A stretch of DNA of 64,000 nt, taken from the NCBI RefSeq assembly GCF_022370635.2, contig NZ_CP092362.2, forward strand, positions 2,480,001-2,544,000, read 5' to 3'. A model generated the notes under the pieces. The model worked only from the letters and a program-made list of their open reading frames with translations. It was not told where the DNA came from and made no database searches. The stretch is from Mycolicibacterium crocinum. GTDB taxonomy: Bacteria; Actinomycetota; Actinomycetes; Mycobacteriales; Mycobacteriaceae. How positions within the stretch are numbered: the stretch's first letter is position 1; every line of letters starts with the position of its first letter. Below are positions 1-7,706 of the stretch, one piece after another. A program made the position numbers and the translations under genes.

Positions 1-648
1 GCCTTCCAGCCAGGAGCGGGTGAACTCGTTGTCGATCATCGGTGTGTTCACCCCGGCCGGATGCACCGAGTTGACCCGAATATTGAACTGGGCAAGGAAA
101 TTGGCGTACGCCCGCATAAGCCCGACCACGCCGTGCTTGGCGACCGTATACCCCAGCGATCCGGCCACCGGAGCTCCGATGCCGACCAAGCCGGCCACCG
201 AGCTGGTCAGCACGATCGCGCCGCCGTCGCCCTGCTTGATCATCGGCTTCATCGCCACGTCGACGGTGTGATAGACCCCGGTCAGGTTGACGTCGATGAC
301 GTCCTGCCACGCGTTCTCGTCGGCCATCGGGGCGATCCCGGCGTTGGCGATCACGATGTCGAGCCGGCCCAGCTCCTCGGTGCCTTTGCGCACGGCCGAC
401 TTCAACGCCGACCGGTCGCGAACATCGGCCTCACAGGCGACGATGCGCGCCCCGGTGTCCTCGACGAGCTTGACCGTCGCGGCCATATCCTCCGGCGTGG
501 CCAGGGGATAGGGGACGCTGGCGATCTGGTCGCAGAGGTCGACCGCGATGATGCTGGCACCTTCCGATGCCAGCTTCAGCGCGTGCGCTCGGCCCTGGCC
601 GCGGGCCGCACCGGTGATCAGTGCGACCTTGCCGTCGAGTCCACCCAT
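1..648 (-). CDS. Mycofactocin-coupled SDR family oxidoreductase (3' end outside window)
   Basis: Short-chain dehydrogenase/reductase, expected to oxidise or reduce a small alcohol/ketone with a bound nicotinamide cofactor. Seen: the TGAARGQG nucleotide-binding glycine motif near residues 12-19, an ANAG motif, a catalytic serine in SSVAGL and the YTVAKHG (YxxxK) active site. After the second strand there is an extra loop ([11 protein letters not shown]) typical of the mycofactocin-dependent SDR subgroup, so the cofactor is probably non-exchangeable and re-oxidised through mycofactocin (family inference). ATG at 646-648. It lies 2 bases downstream of the ABM gene on the same strand, so the two are probably co-transcribed. 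The C-terminus is cut by the window start. Substrate unknown. Confidence 0.85.
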   Translation of the reverse strand, partial: MGGLDGKVALITGAARGQGRAHALKLASEGASIIAVDLCDQIASVPYPLATPEDMAATVKLVEDTGARIVACEADVRDRSALKSAVRKGTEELGRLDIVIANAGIAPMADENAWQDVIDVNLTGVYHTVDVAMKPMIKQGDGGAIVLTSSVAGLVGIGAPVAGSLGYTVAKHGVVGLMRAYANFLAQFNIRVNSVHPAGVNTPMIDNEFTRSWLEG

Positions 649-650
649 GC

Positions 651-965
651 TTACGGGCGAACCTGGCCCTTGGCGGGGTCGCCGGCCGGGATGGGCTGCA
701 GCATCTTGATGTCCGGAGCGCCGTCGAGGTGCTCACCGATCTCGCCGAACAGGGTGCTCACGCCCGGTGCGGTGCTGTGAGTCTTCAGCGCGTCCTCGTC
801 GGCCCACTGCTCGACGAAGACGAACGTCTTGTCGCCTTCGTGCACGGCGTAGAGGTCGCAACCGGGCTCCTCGTGAACCGCCGCGACGGCCTTCTTGCAG
901 GCCTCGCGCACAGCGTCGACGGATTCGGGCTTGACGGTGAAGCTGGCAACGACGACGACGGGCAT
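651..965 (-). CDS. Antibiotic biosynthesis monooxygenase (ABM) family protein
   Basis: A 104-residue single-domain protein of the dimeric alpha/beta-barrel ABM superfamily: small cofactor-free oxygenases or detoxifying proteins of mostly unknown substrate. Seen: the N-terminal strand MPVVVVASF, a central [13 protein letters not shown] segment and a [11 protein letters not shown] strand, the usual ABM pattern. The ATG at 963-965 follows a GAGGAG ribosome-binding site; a further in-frame start upstream would only add five residues and lose that spacing. The gene ends 2 bases before the SDR gene, suggesting an operon. Matches Rv2749 in size and context (recalled). The specific reaction cannot be read from sequence. 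Confidence 0.85.
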   Translation of the reverse strand: MPVVVVASFTVKPESVDAVREACKKAVAAVHEEPGCDLYAVHEGDKTFVFVEQWADEDALKTHSTAPGVSTLFGEIGEHLDGAPDIKMLQPIPAGDPAKGQVRP

Positions 966-1145
966 GAGCGAGCTCCTCAACGGCTTCGGGTAGGTGTGAC
1001 GGCGCTTACGTTAGACCTGCTTTGTAATGCCGCAAGAAGGGGTCCCGGTCAGCGGCGCGGGGTCGATTTCGGGCGTTGGTCGCAGGTTGGCAACGACGCG
1101 CCGCGTAACGGGTGTTGCGGATGGTGCAGATGGGGCATCTGCGAC

Positions 1146-1151
1146 TAGGCT
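1146..1151 (+). promoter_or_regulatory. -10 element for leaderless ftsK
   Basis: TAGGCT, 7 bases before the ATG at 1159. The mycobacterial TANNNT -10 motif at this spacing places the transcription start at the ATG, supporting a leaderless mRNA and the choice of this start over an in-frame one at 1027. Confidence 0.5.
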
Positions 1152-1158
1152 TGCCCGC

Positions 1159-3669
1159 ATGGCGAACAAGACGGCCGCTCGCTCAAGCGCGCGAACGACC
1201 AGGTCAAAGGGTGCGTCACGGCCGGCCAAGCCGGCGCCGCGACGCAAGCCCGCCAAGAAGCGCACCTCCTCGCCCGTCGCCACCGCGGCGGCCGCCGGTG
1301 GACGGGCTGCGCGGGCGACCTGGCTGATGTTGGCCAAGGGGGCGGGCTCGACCGCCCGATCGGTCGGTCGAGCCCGTGACATCGAGCCGGGTCACCGCCG
1401 CGACGGCATCGCCTTGGGGTTGATGGCCGTCGCGGTGGTGATCGCGGCCAGCTCCTGGTTCGACGCCGCCCGGCCCGTCGGCGCGTGGATCGACTCGGTG
1501 CTGCGAACCCTGGTCGGCGGCGCGGTTGTCCTGCTGCCGATCGCGATCGCCGTCATCGCGGTACTGCTGATGCGCACCGAACCCAATCCTGAAGCGCGGC
1601 CGCGACTGATTCTGGGTTGCGCGATGGTCGCGCTGCCGGTGCTGGGGCTGTGGCATCTGTGGTCGGGGGCGCCCCAGGACCCCGGCGCGCGCCAACGCGC
1701 CGCGGGCTTCATCGGCTTCGCCATCGGCGGTCCGCTGTCCGACGGGCTGACCGCGTGGATCGCGACCCCGCTGCTCATCCTTGCCGCGCTGTTCGGGCTG
1801 CTGCTGCTGACCGGCACCACGATCCGCGAGGTGCCCGACACGCTCTATGCGATGTTCAGCACGCGCGACCACTACGACGAGGACGACGAGTACTACGACG
1901 ACGAGCCCGAGGACGCCGCACCCGCTGAGCCGGAGGACTTCTCCGACGGCTACTACGACGACCCGCGGTCTTACACCGACGAGGCACCGGCCTGGCCCGG
2001 CGCGCAGGGTCCGGTCGGCACGCCACTGGACAACTACCCGCTCGACGAGGACGCGCCGACGGTTCCCGAGCCGGTGAAGACGCGGCGTAAGAAGCCGGCG
2101 CCGCCCAAGGAGGACGTCGCCAAGCAGGAGACCAAGGTCCTGGATCGCGTCGTCGAGGGCCCGTACACCCTGCCGTCGCTGGACCTGCTGGTGGCCGGTG
2201 ACCCGCCGAAGCGACGCAGCGCCGCCAACGACCAGATGGTGGACGCGATTTCGAACGTTCTCCACCAGTTCAAGGTTGACGCGTCGGTGACCGGCTGCAC
2301 CCGCGGCCCGACAGTCACCCGCTACGAGGTCGAGCTCGGCCCCGGCGTCAAGGTCGAGAAAATCACTGCGCTGCAACGCAATATCGCTTACGCGGTGGCG
2401 ACCGAGAGCGTCCGTATCCTCGCGCCGATCCCCGGCAAGTCCGCCGTCGGCATCGAGGTGCCCAACACCGACCGCGAAATGGTCCGTCTGGCAGACGTTC
2501 TCACCGCACCGTCCACCCGCGGCGACCACCGCCCCTTGGTGATCGGGCTGGGCAAGGACATCGAAGGCCATTTCGTGTCGGCGAACCTGGCCGACATGCC
2601 GCACCTGTTGGTGGCCGGCTCCACCGGCTCGGGTAAGTCCAGCTTCGTCAACTCGATGCTGGTGTCGCTGTTGGCCCGCGCCACCCCCGAAGAAGTGCGG
2701 ATGATCCTCATCGACCCGAAGATGGTGGAACTCACACCGTACGAAGGCATTCCGCACCTGATCACACCGATCATCACCCAACCCAAGAAGGCGGCCGCGG
2801 CGCTGGCCTGGCTGGTCGAGGAGATGGAGCAGCGCTACCAGGACATGCAGGCCTCCCGGGTGCGTCACATCAAGGACTTCAACGCCAAGGTCCGCTCCGG
2901 GGAGATCACCGCGCCCCTGGGCAGCCAACGCGTGTACAAGCCGTACCCGTTGATCCTTGCCGTCGTCGACGAGCTCGCCGACCTGATGATGACCGCGCCG
3001 CGTGATGTCGAAGAGGCCATCGTGCGGATCACCCAGAAAGCCCGCGCGGCCGGTATTCACCTGGTGCTGGCCACCCAGCGGCCGTCGGTCGACGTCGTCA
3101 CCGGCTTGATCAAGACCAACGTGCCCTCGCGTCTGTCGTTCGCGACGTCGTCGTTGACCGACAGCCGGGTCATCCTCGACCAGCCGGGCGCCGAGAAGCT
3201 GATCGGCATGGGCGACGGCCTGTTCCTGCCGATGGGCGCCAGCAAGCCCGAGCGGTTGCAGGGCGCCTACGTCAGCGACGAGGAGATCCACGCCGTCGTG
3301 CAGGCCTGCAAGGACCAGGCCGAGCCTGAGTACACCGAAGGTGTCACCACCGCGAAGCCGACCGGGGAGCGTACGGATGTCGACCCCGACATCGGCGACG
3401 ACATGGACGTCTTCCTGCAGGCTGTCGAACTCGTGGTGTCCTCGCAATTCGGCTCGACGTCGATGCTGCAGCGCAAGCTGCGGGTGGGCTTCGCCAAGGC
3501 CGGCCGGTTGATGGACCTGATGGAGACCCGCAGCATCGTCGGGCCGTCGGAAGGCTCGAAGGCGCGCGAGGTACTGGTCAAGCCCGACGAACTCGCCGCG
3601 ACCCTGATGGCGATCCGCGGCGGAGGCGCCGAGGACGACGACGACAGCTACGAGGACGAGGACTTCTAG
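1159..3669 (+). CDS. ftsK: DNA translocase FtsK/SpoIIIE
   Basis: Septum-anchored ATP-driven DNA pump that clears chromosome termini during division. About 836 residues. Order seen: a basic Lys/Arg/Ala-rich cytoplasmic N-terminus, four hydrophobic membrane segments between about residues 75 and 225, an acidic Tyr/Asp/Glu-rich linker (residues 235-310), the motor with Walker [10 protein letters not shown] near 487-495 and Walker [11 protein letters not shown] near 600-607, and a C-terminal gamma winged helix (from about 758, [20 protein letters not shown]) for orientation sequences. The start at 1159 is chosen because a -10 motif sits 7 bases upstream; the longer version would add 44 low-complexity residues. 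Convergent with argA across a large hairpin. Confidence 0.95.
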   Translation: MANKTAARSSARTTRSKGASRPAKPAPRRKPAKKRTSSPVATAAAAGGRAARATWLMLAKGAGSTARSVGRARDIEPGHRRDGIALGLMAVAVVIAASSWFDAARPVGAWIDSVLRTLVGGAVVLLPIAIAVIAVLLMRTEPNPEARPRLILGCAMVALPVLGLWHLWSGAPQDPGARQRAAGFIGFAIGGPLSDGLTAWIATPLLILAALFGLLLLTGTTIREVPDTLYAMFSTRDHYDEDDEYYDDEPEDAAPAEPEDFSDGYYDDPRSYTDEAPAWPGAQGPVGTPLDNYPLDEDAPTVPEPVKTRRKKPAPPKEDVAKQETKVLDRVVEGPYTLPSLDLLVAGDPPKRRSAANDQMVDAISNVLHQFKVDASVTGCTRGPTVTRYEVELGPGVKVEKITALQRNIAYAVATESVRILAPIPGKSAVGIEVPNTDREMVRLADVLTAPSTRGDHRPLVIGLGKDIEGHFVSANLADMPHLLVAGSTGSGKSSFVNSMLVSLLARATPEEVRMILIDPKMVELTPYEGIPHLITPIITQPKKAAAALAWLVEEMEQRYQDMQASRVRHIKDFNAKVRSGEITAPLGSQRVYKPYPLILAVVDELADLMMTAPRDVEEAIVRITQKARAAGIHLVLATQRPSVDVVTGLIKTNVPSRLSFATSSLTDSRVILDQPGAEKLIGMGDGLFLPMGASKPERLQGAYVSDEEIHAVVQACKDQAEPEYTEGVTTAKPTGERTDVDPDIGDDMDVFLQAVELVVSSQFGSTSMLQRKLRVGFAKAGRLMDLMETRSIVGPSEGSKAREVLVKPDELAATLMAIRGGGAEDDDDSYEDEDF

Positions 3670-3673
3670 CGCC

Positions 3674-3728
3674 GAGATTCACGTTTTGCAGGGGTTTACT
3701 CGCACTAATGCTGCAAAACGTGAATTTC
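3674..3728. terminator. Large inverted repeat between ftsK and argA
   Basis: Arms GAGATTCACGTTTTGCAG (3674-3691) and CTGCAAAACGTGAATTTC (3711-3728) pair over 18 bases with one mismatch around a 19-base loop. It fills the 74-base gap between two convergent genes, so it can serve as a terminator in both directions. It is notably AT-rich for this genome and has no clear U-tract, so a dispersed palindromic repeat is also possible. Confidence 0.55.
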
Positions 3729-3743
3729 AGCGAAGGGCGCGCG

Positions 3744-4244
3744 TCAGAGGATGAGCAGCATGCGGGTGTTGCCGAGGATGTTCGGCTTGACGTACGACAG
3801 GTCGAGGAACTCGGCGACACCGATGTCGTAGGACCGGCACATCTCGTCGTACACCTCGGAGGTCACCGGCGTGCCCTCGATCTCGGCGAAACCGTGGCGG
3901 GCGAAGAACTCCGTCTCAAAGGTCAGCACGAACAGCCGCTGCAGTTGCAGTTCGCGGGCGACCGTGAGCAGCTGGTCGACGATCGCATGACCGATGCCGC
4001 GGCCCTTGACCTTCGGGTCGACGGCGACGGTGCGGACCTCACCGAGATCAGCCCACAGCACGTGCAGCGCCCCACACCCGACGACCTCGCCCGCATACTC
4101 GGCCACCCAGAACTCCTGGACCGCCTCGTACAGCGTGACCAGGTTCTTCTCCAGCAGGATGCGACCCGCATAGATGTCGACGAGACGCTTGATATCGGCG
4201 ACATCCGACGTACGGGCACGGCGGACGACGACGTCAGGGCTCAC
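3744..4244 (-). CDS. argA: GNAT-family amino-acid N-acetyltransferase (ArgA type)
   Basis: A 166-residue single GNAT domain. In mycobacteria the protein at this position (Rv2747) is reported to acetylate L-glutamate or L-glutamine, the first step of arginine synthesis. Seen: VRRARTSDVADIKRLV at the N-terminus, the acetyl-CoA motif VDPKVKGRGIGHAI near residues 85-98, and a C-terminal FFARHGFAEI segment. GTG at 4242-4244 is taken as the start because a minus-strand -10 (TACTCT) lies 6 bases upstream; upstream in-frame codons run into the divergent pgsA3. Smaller than classical ArgA, which also carries a kinase-like domain. Confidence 0.88.
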   Translation of the reverse strand: MSPDVVVRRARTSDVADIKRLVDIYAGRILLEKNLVTLYEAVQEFWVAEYAGEVVGCGALHVLWADLGEVRTVAVDPKVKGRGIGHAIVDQLLTVARELQLQRLFVLTFETEFFARHGFAEIEGTPVTSEVYDEMCRSYDIGVAEFLDLSYVKPNILGNTRMLLIL

Positions 4245-4250
4245 GGGTGC

Positions 4251-4256
4251 AGAGTA
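4251..4256 (-). promoter_or_regulatory. -10 element for leaderless argA
   Basis: Minus-strand TACTCT, 6 bases before the GTG at 4244. Supports a leaderless transcript starting at the initiation codon. No convincing -35 is seen. Confidence 0.45.
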
Positions 4257-4286
4257 TCGGGCGTGAGGCGCCCGACTGCCAACCGA

Positions 4287-4292
4287 TATTCT
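4287..4292 (+). promoter_or_regulatory. -10 element for leaderless pgsA3
   Basis: TATTCT, 6 bases before the GTG at 4299. It decides between that GTG and an in-frame GTG at 4263, because transcription beginning here could not include the upstream codon. Confidence 0.5.
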
Positions 4293-4298
4293 GTTGCC

Positions 4299-4904
4299 GT
4301 GTCGGGACAACCCCAAACCGGTCCGGCGGTCCCGCGCGTGCGGGTGGCCAACGTCGCCAACTTGCTGACCGGGATCCGTCTGGTGCTGGTTCCGATCTTC
4401 CTGCTGTTCCTCTTCGCCGGCGATGGCCATGAAACAGCCAGTCGGATAACGGCTTTCATCATCTTCGCGGTCGCAGTCATCACCGACCGGTTCGACGGCT
4501 CCCTGGCCCGCACCTACGGGATGGTCACCGAGTTCGGCAAGCTCGCCGACCCGATCGCCGACAAGATGCTGGTCGGCGCGGCACTGATCGGACTTTCCAT
4601 GCTCGGCGACCTGCCGTGGTGGGTGACGGTGGTGATCCTGATTCGTGAGCTCGGCATCACCCTGCTGCGGTTCGCGGTGCTGCGGCACGGGGTGATCCCC
4701 GCAGGGCGTGGCGGCAAACTCAAGACCCTGGTGCAGGCCGTCGCGATCGGGCTGTTCGTGCTGCCGCTGCACAACTGGCCCCCGGCCTGGCACATCGTGG
4801 CCTGGGTGATCATGTGGGCCGCGGTCGTGCTGACGGTGCTCACCGGCGTCGACTATGTGGTGTCGGCGGTCAAGGACTCCCGTGAGCGATCCGCTGGTCG
4901 ATGA
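4299..4904 (+). CDS. pgsA3: CDP-alcohol phosphatidyltransferase (PgsA3 type)
   Basis: Membrane enzyme joining CDP-diacylglycerol to an alcohol, normally sn-glycerol 3-phosphate, in phospholipid synthesis. About 201 residues with hydrophobic segments throughout. The family signature D-x2-DG-x2-AR-x8-G-x3-D-x3-D is complete (TDRFDGSLARTYG followed by FGKLADPIAD). The GTG at 4299 is preferred because a TATTCT box lies 6 bases upstream; the longer GTG at 4263 would add 12 residues and would have to be translated from inside this promoter. The 3' end overlaps the cinA-like gene by 23 bases. The exact acceptor alcohol is by homology only. Confidence 0.9.
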   Translation: MSGQPQTGPAVPRVRVANVANLLTGIRLVLVPIFLLFLFAGDGHETASRITAFIIFAVAVITDRFDGSLARTYGMVTEFGKLADPIADKMLVGAALIGLSMLGDLPWWVTVVILIRELGITLLRFAVLRHGVIPAGRGGKLKTLVQAVAIGLFVLPLHNWPPAWHIVAWVIMWAAVVLTVLTGVDYVVSAVKDSRERSAGR

Positions 4905-5370
4905 CGGCGCTCGCGCGCTCGTCGCCCTGCTGACCGCCCGCGGTGACACCGTGGCGACCGCGGAATCCCTGACCGCCGGCCTGCTCGCGGCGACGCTGGC
5001 GGGCGTGCCCGGCGCGAGTGCCGTGCTCAGCGGTGGCCTGGTCACCTACACCGTCGACACCAAGATCGCGCTGGCCGGCGTCTCACGTGAACTGCTCGAC
5101 GACGTCGGCCCGGTCGCGGCGCCGACCGCGGCTGCGCTGGCCGAAGGGGCGCGCGAGCGCTGCGCGGCGACGTGGGGAGTGGGCCTGACCGGGGTGGCCG
5201 GACCGGAACCGCACGGCGGCCATCCCGTCGGCACGGTCTTCCTCGGGTTGGCCGGTCCGGGGACGACGGAGGTCGTCGAACTGCTGCTGGACGGCTCACG
5301 CTGGGACATCCGGCTGGCCGCCGTCCACGAGGCGATCGAGCGGCTGCACGACCTGGTGAAGCGAACCTGA
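4882..5370 (+). CDS. CinA C-terminal domain protein (nicotinamide-nucleotide amidohydrolase type)
   Basis: A stand-alone 162-residue CinA C-terminal domain, the family that deamidates nicotinamide mononucleotide (PncC) in pyridine-nucleotide salvage. Seen: [15 protein letters not shown] near residues 21-35 with the nucleophile-region serine, then [11 protein letters not shown] and [16 protein letters not shown]. There is no N-terminal molybdopterin-binding-like domain, so this is the short form. GTG at 4882 overlaps pgsA3 by 23 bases, implying coupled translation. As I recall this gene is missing between pgsA3 and clgR in M. tuberculosis. It precedes clgR by 71 bases that hold a separate stress promoter. 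Confidence 0.85.
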   Translation: MSDPLVDDGARALVALLTARGDTVATAESLTAGLLAATLAGVPGASAVLSGGLVTYTVDTKIALAGVSRELLDDVGPVAAPTAAALAEGARERCAATWGVGLTGVAGPEPHGGHPVGTVFLGLAGPGTTEVVELLLDGSRWDIRLAAVHEAIERLHDLVKRT

Positions 5371-5377
5371 GGTTTCT

Positions 5378-5405
5378 GGGAACCAAATCGAGAGTGCGCG
5401 GCGTT
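5378..5405 (+). promoter_or_regulatory. ECF-sigma type promoter upstream of clgR
   Basis: GGGAACC (5378-5384) and CGTT (5402-5405) separated by 17 bases resemble the SigE/SigH class of mycobacterial promoters. Measured GGAAC to GTT the spacer is 19, one longer than ideal. M. tuberculosis clgR is known to be SigE-controlled, so this is the likely envelope-stress entry point for clgR-pspA. Confidence 0.55.
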
Positions 5406-5441
5406 GTAGTAGTCGTTGCAACTCTTGGAGGAGGACACCCG

Positions 5442-5777
5442 ATGGCGGTACTGCTGCGTGAGGTGATCGGCGACGTGCTGCGTGACGCCCGCACTTCGCA
5501 GGGACGCACCCTTCGTGAGGTGTCCGATTCGGCCCGAGTGAGCCTGGGATACCTGTCCGAGGTGGAGCGTGGCCGCAAGGAAGCCTCCAGTGAGTTGCTC
5601 AGTGCGATCTGCACGGCTTTGGACGTCCCGCTGTCGCGGGTGTTGACCGATGCCGGCGAGAAGATGGCCGACCGCGAGCGCATCGCCCGGTTGACCGCCG
5701 TGCCGGCCCAGGACAGCTCGATCGACGTCACCACCAAGGTCGTCATCCCGCATCCCGTTGCGATGGCGGTGGCCTGA
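5442..5777 (+). CDS. clgR: Transcriptional activator ClgR
   Basis: A 111-residue XRE-type helix-turn-helix regulator. In mycobacteria ClgR activates the clp protease genes and the pspA operon after envelope stress and is itself degraded by Clp. Seen: the HTH at about residues 10-65 ([25 protein letters not shown] is the recognition region, in two parts), and a C-terminus ending in hydrophobic VAMAVA, which resembles a Clp degradation tail. A strong GGAGGAGGA ribosome-binding site precedes the ATG at 5442. Followed by pspA after 117 bases and preceded by an ECF-type promoter, matching the Rv2745c arrangement. Confidence 0.93.
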   Translation: MAVLLREVIGDVLRDARTSQGRTLREVSDSARVSLGYLSEVERGRKEASSELLSAICTALDVPLSRVLTDAGEKMADRERIARLTAVPAQDSSIDVTTKVVIPHPVAMAVA

Positions 5778-5894
5778 GGTTTCGACCAGTCAGACCGGGG
5801 TCACATGCCTACAAGGGTGTGGCCGGGCATGGTTAACCGATAAATTGGGCACGACCACCGAACTGCGGCACCCGATACAAAGACGGAGCAACTG

Positions 5895-6704
5895 ATGGCC
5901 AATCCGTTCGTCAAGGCGTGGAAGTACCTCACTGCGCTGTTCAACTCGAAGATCGACGAATACGCCGACCCGAAGGTGCAGATCCAGCAGGCGATCGAAG
6001 ACGCCCAGCGTCAGCACCAGGCGCTGACTCAGCAGGCCGCGCAGGTCATCGGCAACCAGCGTCAGCTGGAGATGCGGCTGAATCGTCAGCTCGCCGACAT
6101 CGAGAAGCTCCAGGTGAACGTTCGCCAGGCGCTGACCCTGGCCGATCAGGCGGTGGCGTCCGGAGATGCCGCCAAGGCCACCGAATACAACAACGCCGCC
6201 GAGGCGTTCGCTGCGCAACTGGTCACCGCCGAGCAGAGCGTGGAAGACCTCAAGGGATTGCACGACCAGGCGCTGCAGGCGGCCGCGCAGGCCAAGAAGG
6301 CTGTCGAGCAAAACGCCATGATGCTGCAGCAGAAGATCGCCGAACGCACCAAGCTGCTGTCGCAGCTCGAGCAGGCCAAGATGCAGGAGCAGGTCAGCGC
6401 CTCGCTGCGCTCGATGAGCGAGCTCGCCGCGCCCGGCAACACGCCCAGCCTCGATGAGGTGCGGGACAAGATCGAACGCCGCTACGCGACCGCGATGGGC
6501 GAGGCGGAGCTCGCGCAGAACTCCGTGCAGGGCCGCATGATGGAGGTCCAGCAGGCCAGCGTGCAGATGGCCGGCCATTCGCGGCTCGAGCAGATCCGCG
6601 CCTCGATGCGCGGCGACGCGCTACCGGCCGGCGGCACCGCTGCGCCCGCGACCCCTGCCACGCCGGCCAGCACACCCGAGCCCGAGAAACCCCTCGGCCA
6701 GTAG
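5895..6704 (+). CDS. pspA: PspA/IM30-family phage shock protein
   Basis: Peripheral inner-membrane protein that stabilises a damaged membrane and restrains ClgR. 269 residues, about the size of the mycobacterial 35-kDa antigen (Rv2744c). Seen: an amphipathic N-terminus ([20 protein letters not shown]), then a long Gln/Ala/Glu-rich coiled coil from about residue 30 to 210, then a Pro/Ala/Thr-rich disordered tail (residues 240-269). Start ATG at 5895 after a short AGACGGAG site. The membrane-protein gene follows after 12 bases, forming the ClgR-PspA-membrane protein module. Confidence 0.93.
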   Translation: MANPFVKAWKYLTALFNSKIDEYADPKVQIQQAIEDAQRQHQALTQQAAQVIGNQRQLEMRLNRQLADIEKLQVNVRQALTLADQAVASGDAAKATEYNNAAEAFAAQLVTAEQSVEDLKGLHDQALQAAAQAKKAVEQNAMMLQQKIAERTKLLSQLEQAKMQEQVSASLRSMSELAAPGNTPSLDEVRDKIERRYATAMGEAELAQNSVQGRMMEVQQASVQMAGHSRLEQIRASMRGDALPAGGTAAPATPATPASTPEPEKPLGQ

Positions 6705-6716
6705 GAGGCGATCTCG

Positions 6717-7547
6717 ATGGCGGTGACACCGGACAAGCCGGGATTCGTATCGCGCCAATGGCGTTCGGCCATGCAGCGCGGTATCGACACCATCAGCGAG
6801 TACGCCGACGTGGCGGCGCAGAAGCTCAGTGCCGTCTCCGATCCGCGCGCCCGGCTGCTGCGCAAGCGGCGGTGGGCGTTGCGCTTGGGCGCGTTTTTCT
6901 CGTTTGCGACGGTGTTCTGGGTTGCGGTCACCGGGCTGCTCGCCACCTGGAGCGTGCCGGTGTGGGGTCTGATCATCACTGGTGTGATCGCCGCCGGTGC
7001 CGCGGTGCCCGCGACCTTGTTCCTGTTGCGCTACCGCTGGCTGCGCGGCGAACCGCTGCCGCCGCAACGTCAGGTCAGCGGACGCCGGCTGCCGCCGCAC
7101 GGATCGGTGGCGCGCCCGTCGATGTCGGCGCTGGGTGCCTCCGAGCGGGGCTTTCATTCGCTACTGGGTGTGATGCAGCGCGGAAACATGTTGCCGCCGG
7201 AGGAGATTCGCGAGCTCGTCGCGGCGGCGGACCGCACCGCGGCGACCATGGCGGCCACCGCCGACGAGGTGGTCTCGATGGAGCGCGCCGCGATCGAGAC
7301 GCCGCATTCGCAGTCGTATCTGGCGCCGACCATCAATGCGTTCACCGCGCAGCTCAACACCGGGGTGCAGCAGTACAACGAAATGGTCACCGCGGCAGCG
7401 CAACTGGTGTCGGCCGCCAACGCCGGCGGGATGTCGAGCTCGCCGATGTCCCAGCAGCGCTACCGTAACGAGCTGTCGAACGCGACCGACCGCCTGATGG
7501 GGTGGGCGCAGGCCTTCGACGAGCTGGGCCAGCTCCGCCGCGCCTAG
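6717..7547 (+). CDS. PspA-associated integral membrane protein (Rv2743c type)
   Basis: A 276-residue protein. In M. tuberculosis its counterpart binds both ClgR and PspA at the membrane. Seen: a positively charged N-terminal region, two adjacent transmembrane helices at about residues 56-76 and 81-101, then a cytoplasmic Ala/Thr/Gln-rich helical region (residues 140-276). AGGAGG precedes the ATG at 6717. The stop TAG at 7545-7547 lies in the CTAG that was duplicated by the IS element immediately downstream; no coding sequence is lost. The last gene of the psp operon seen here; an Rv2742c-like gene is not present at the junction. Confidence 0.85.
   Translation: MAVTPDKPGFVSRQWRSAMQRGIDTISEYADVAAQKLSAVSDPRARLLRKRRWALRLGAFFSFATVFWVAVTGLLATWSVPVWGLIITGVIAAGAAVPATLFLLRYRWLRGEPLPPQRQVSGRRLPPHGSVARPSMSALGASERGFHSLLGVMQRGNMLPPEEIRELVAAADRTAATMAATADEVVSMERAAIETPHSQSYLAPTINAFTAQLNTGVQQYNEMVTAAAQLVSAANAGGMSSSPMSQQRYRNELSNATDRLMGWAQAFDELGQLRRA
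7544..7547. repeat. Left copy of 4-bp target duplication (CTAG)
   Basis: CTAG directly before the left terminal repeat, matched by CTAG at 9319-9322 directly after the right one. It contains the TAG stop of the upstream membrane-protein gene. Confidence 0.85.
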
Positions 7548-7562
7548 GAGTCTGCTGAATTA
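7548..7562 (+). repeat. IS left terminal inverted repeat
   Basis: GAGTCTGCTGAATTA; perfect complement of 9304-9318. Confidence 0.9.
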
Positions 7563-7706
7563 GGGGTGTTTGGGGCGGGGTGCCTCAGAGCGCTCTGTGG
7601 CGCGTGTGTTTTGAGTCAGACCCGAGGGTCGACAATTCGAGGGTCACCCCGCCGTGTCGAGCGTGGCATCTGTGCTGCACGAGGGCAAGACCGGGCCGCC
7701 CGGTCG

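Noticed and set aside
1216..3447. 743-codon open frame antisense to ftsK
   Set aside because: High-GC shadow of ftsK; no start signal, composition or family motif of its own.
7563..7706. Second gene or passenger in the IS left end
   Set aside because: No credible frame with a start signal in these 144 bases.
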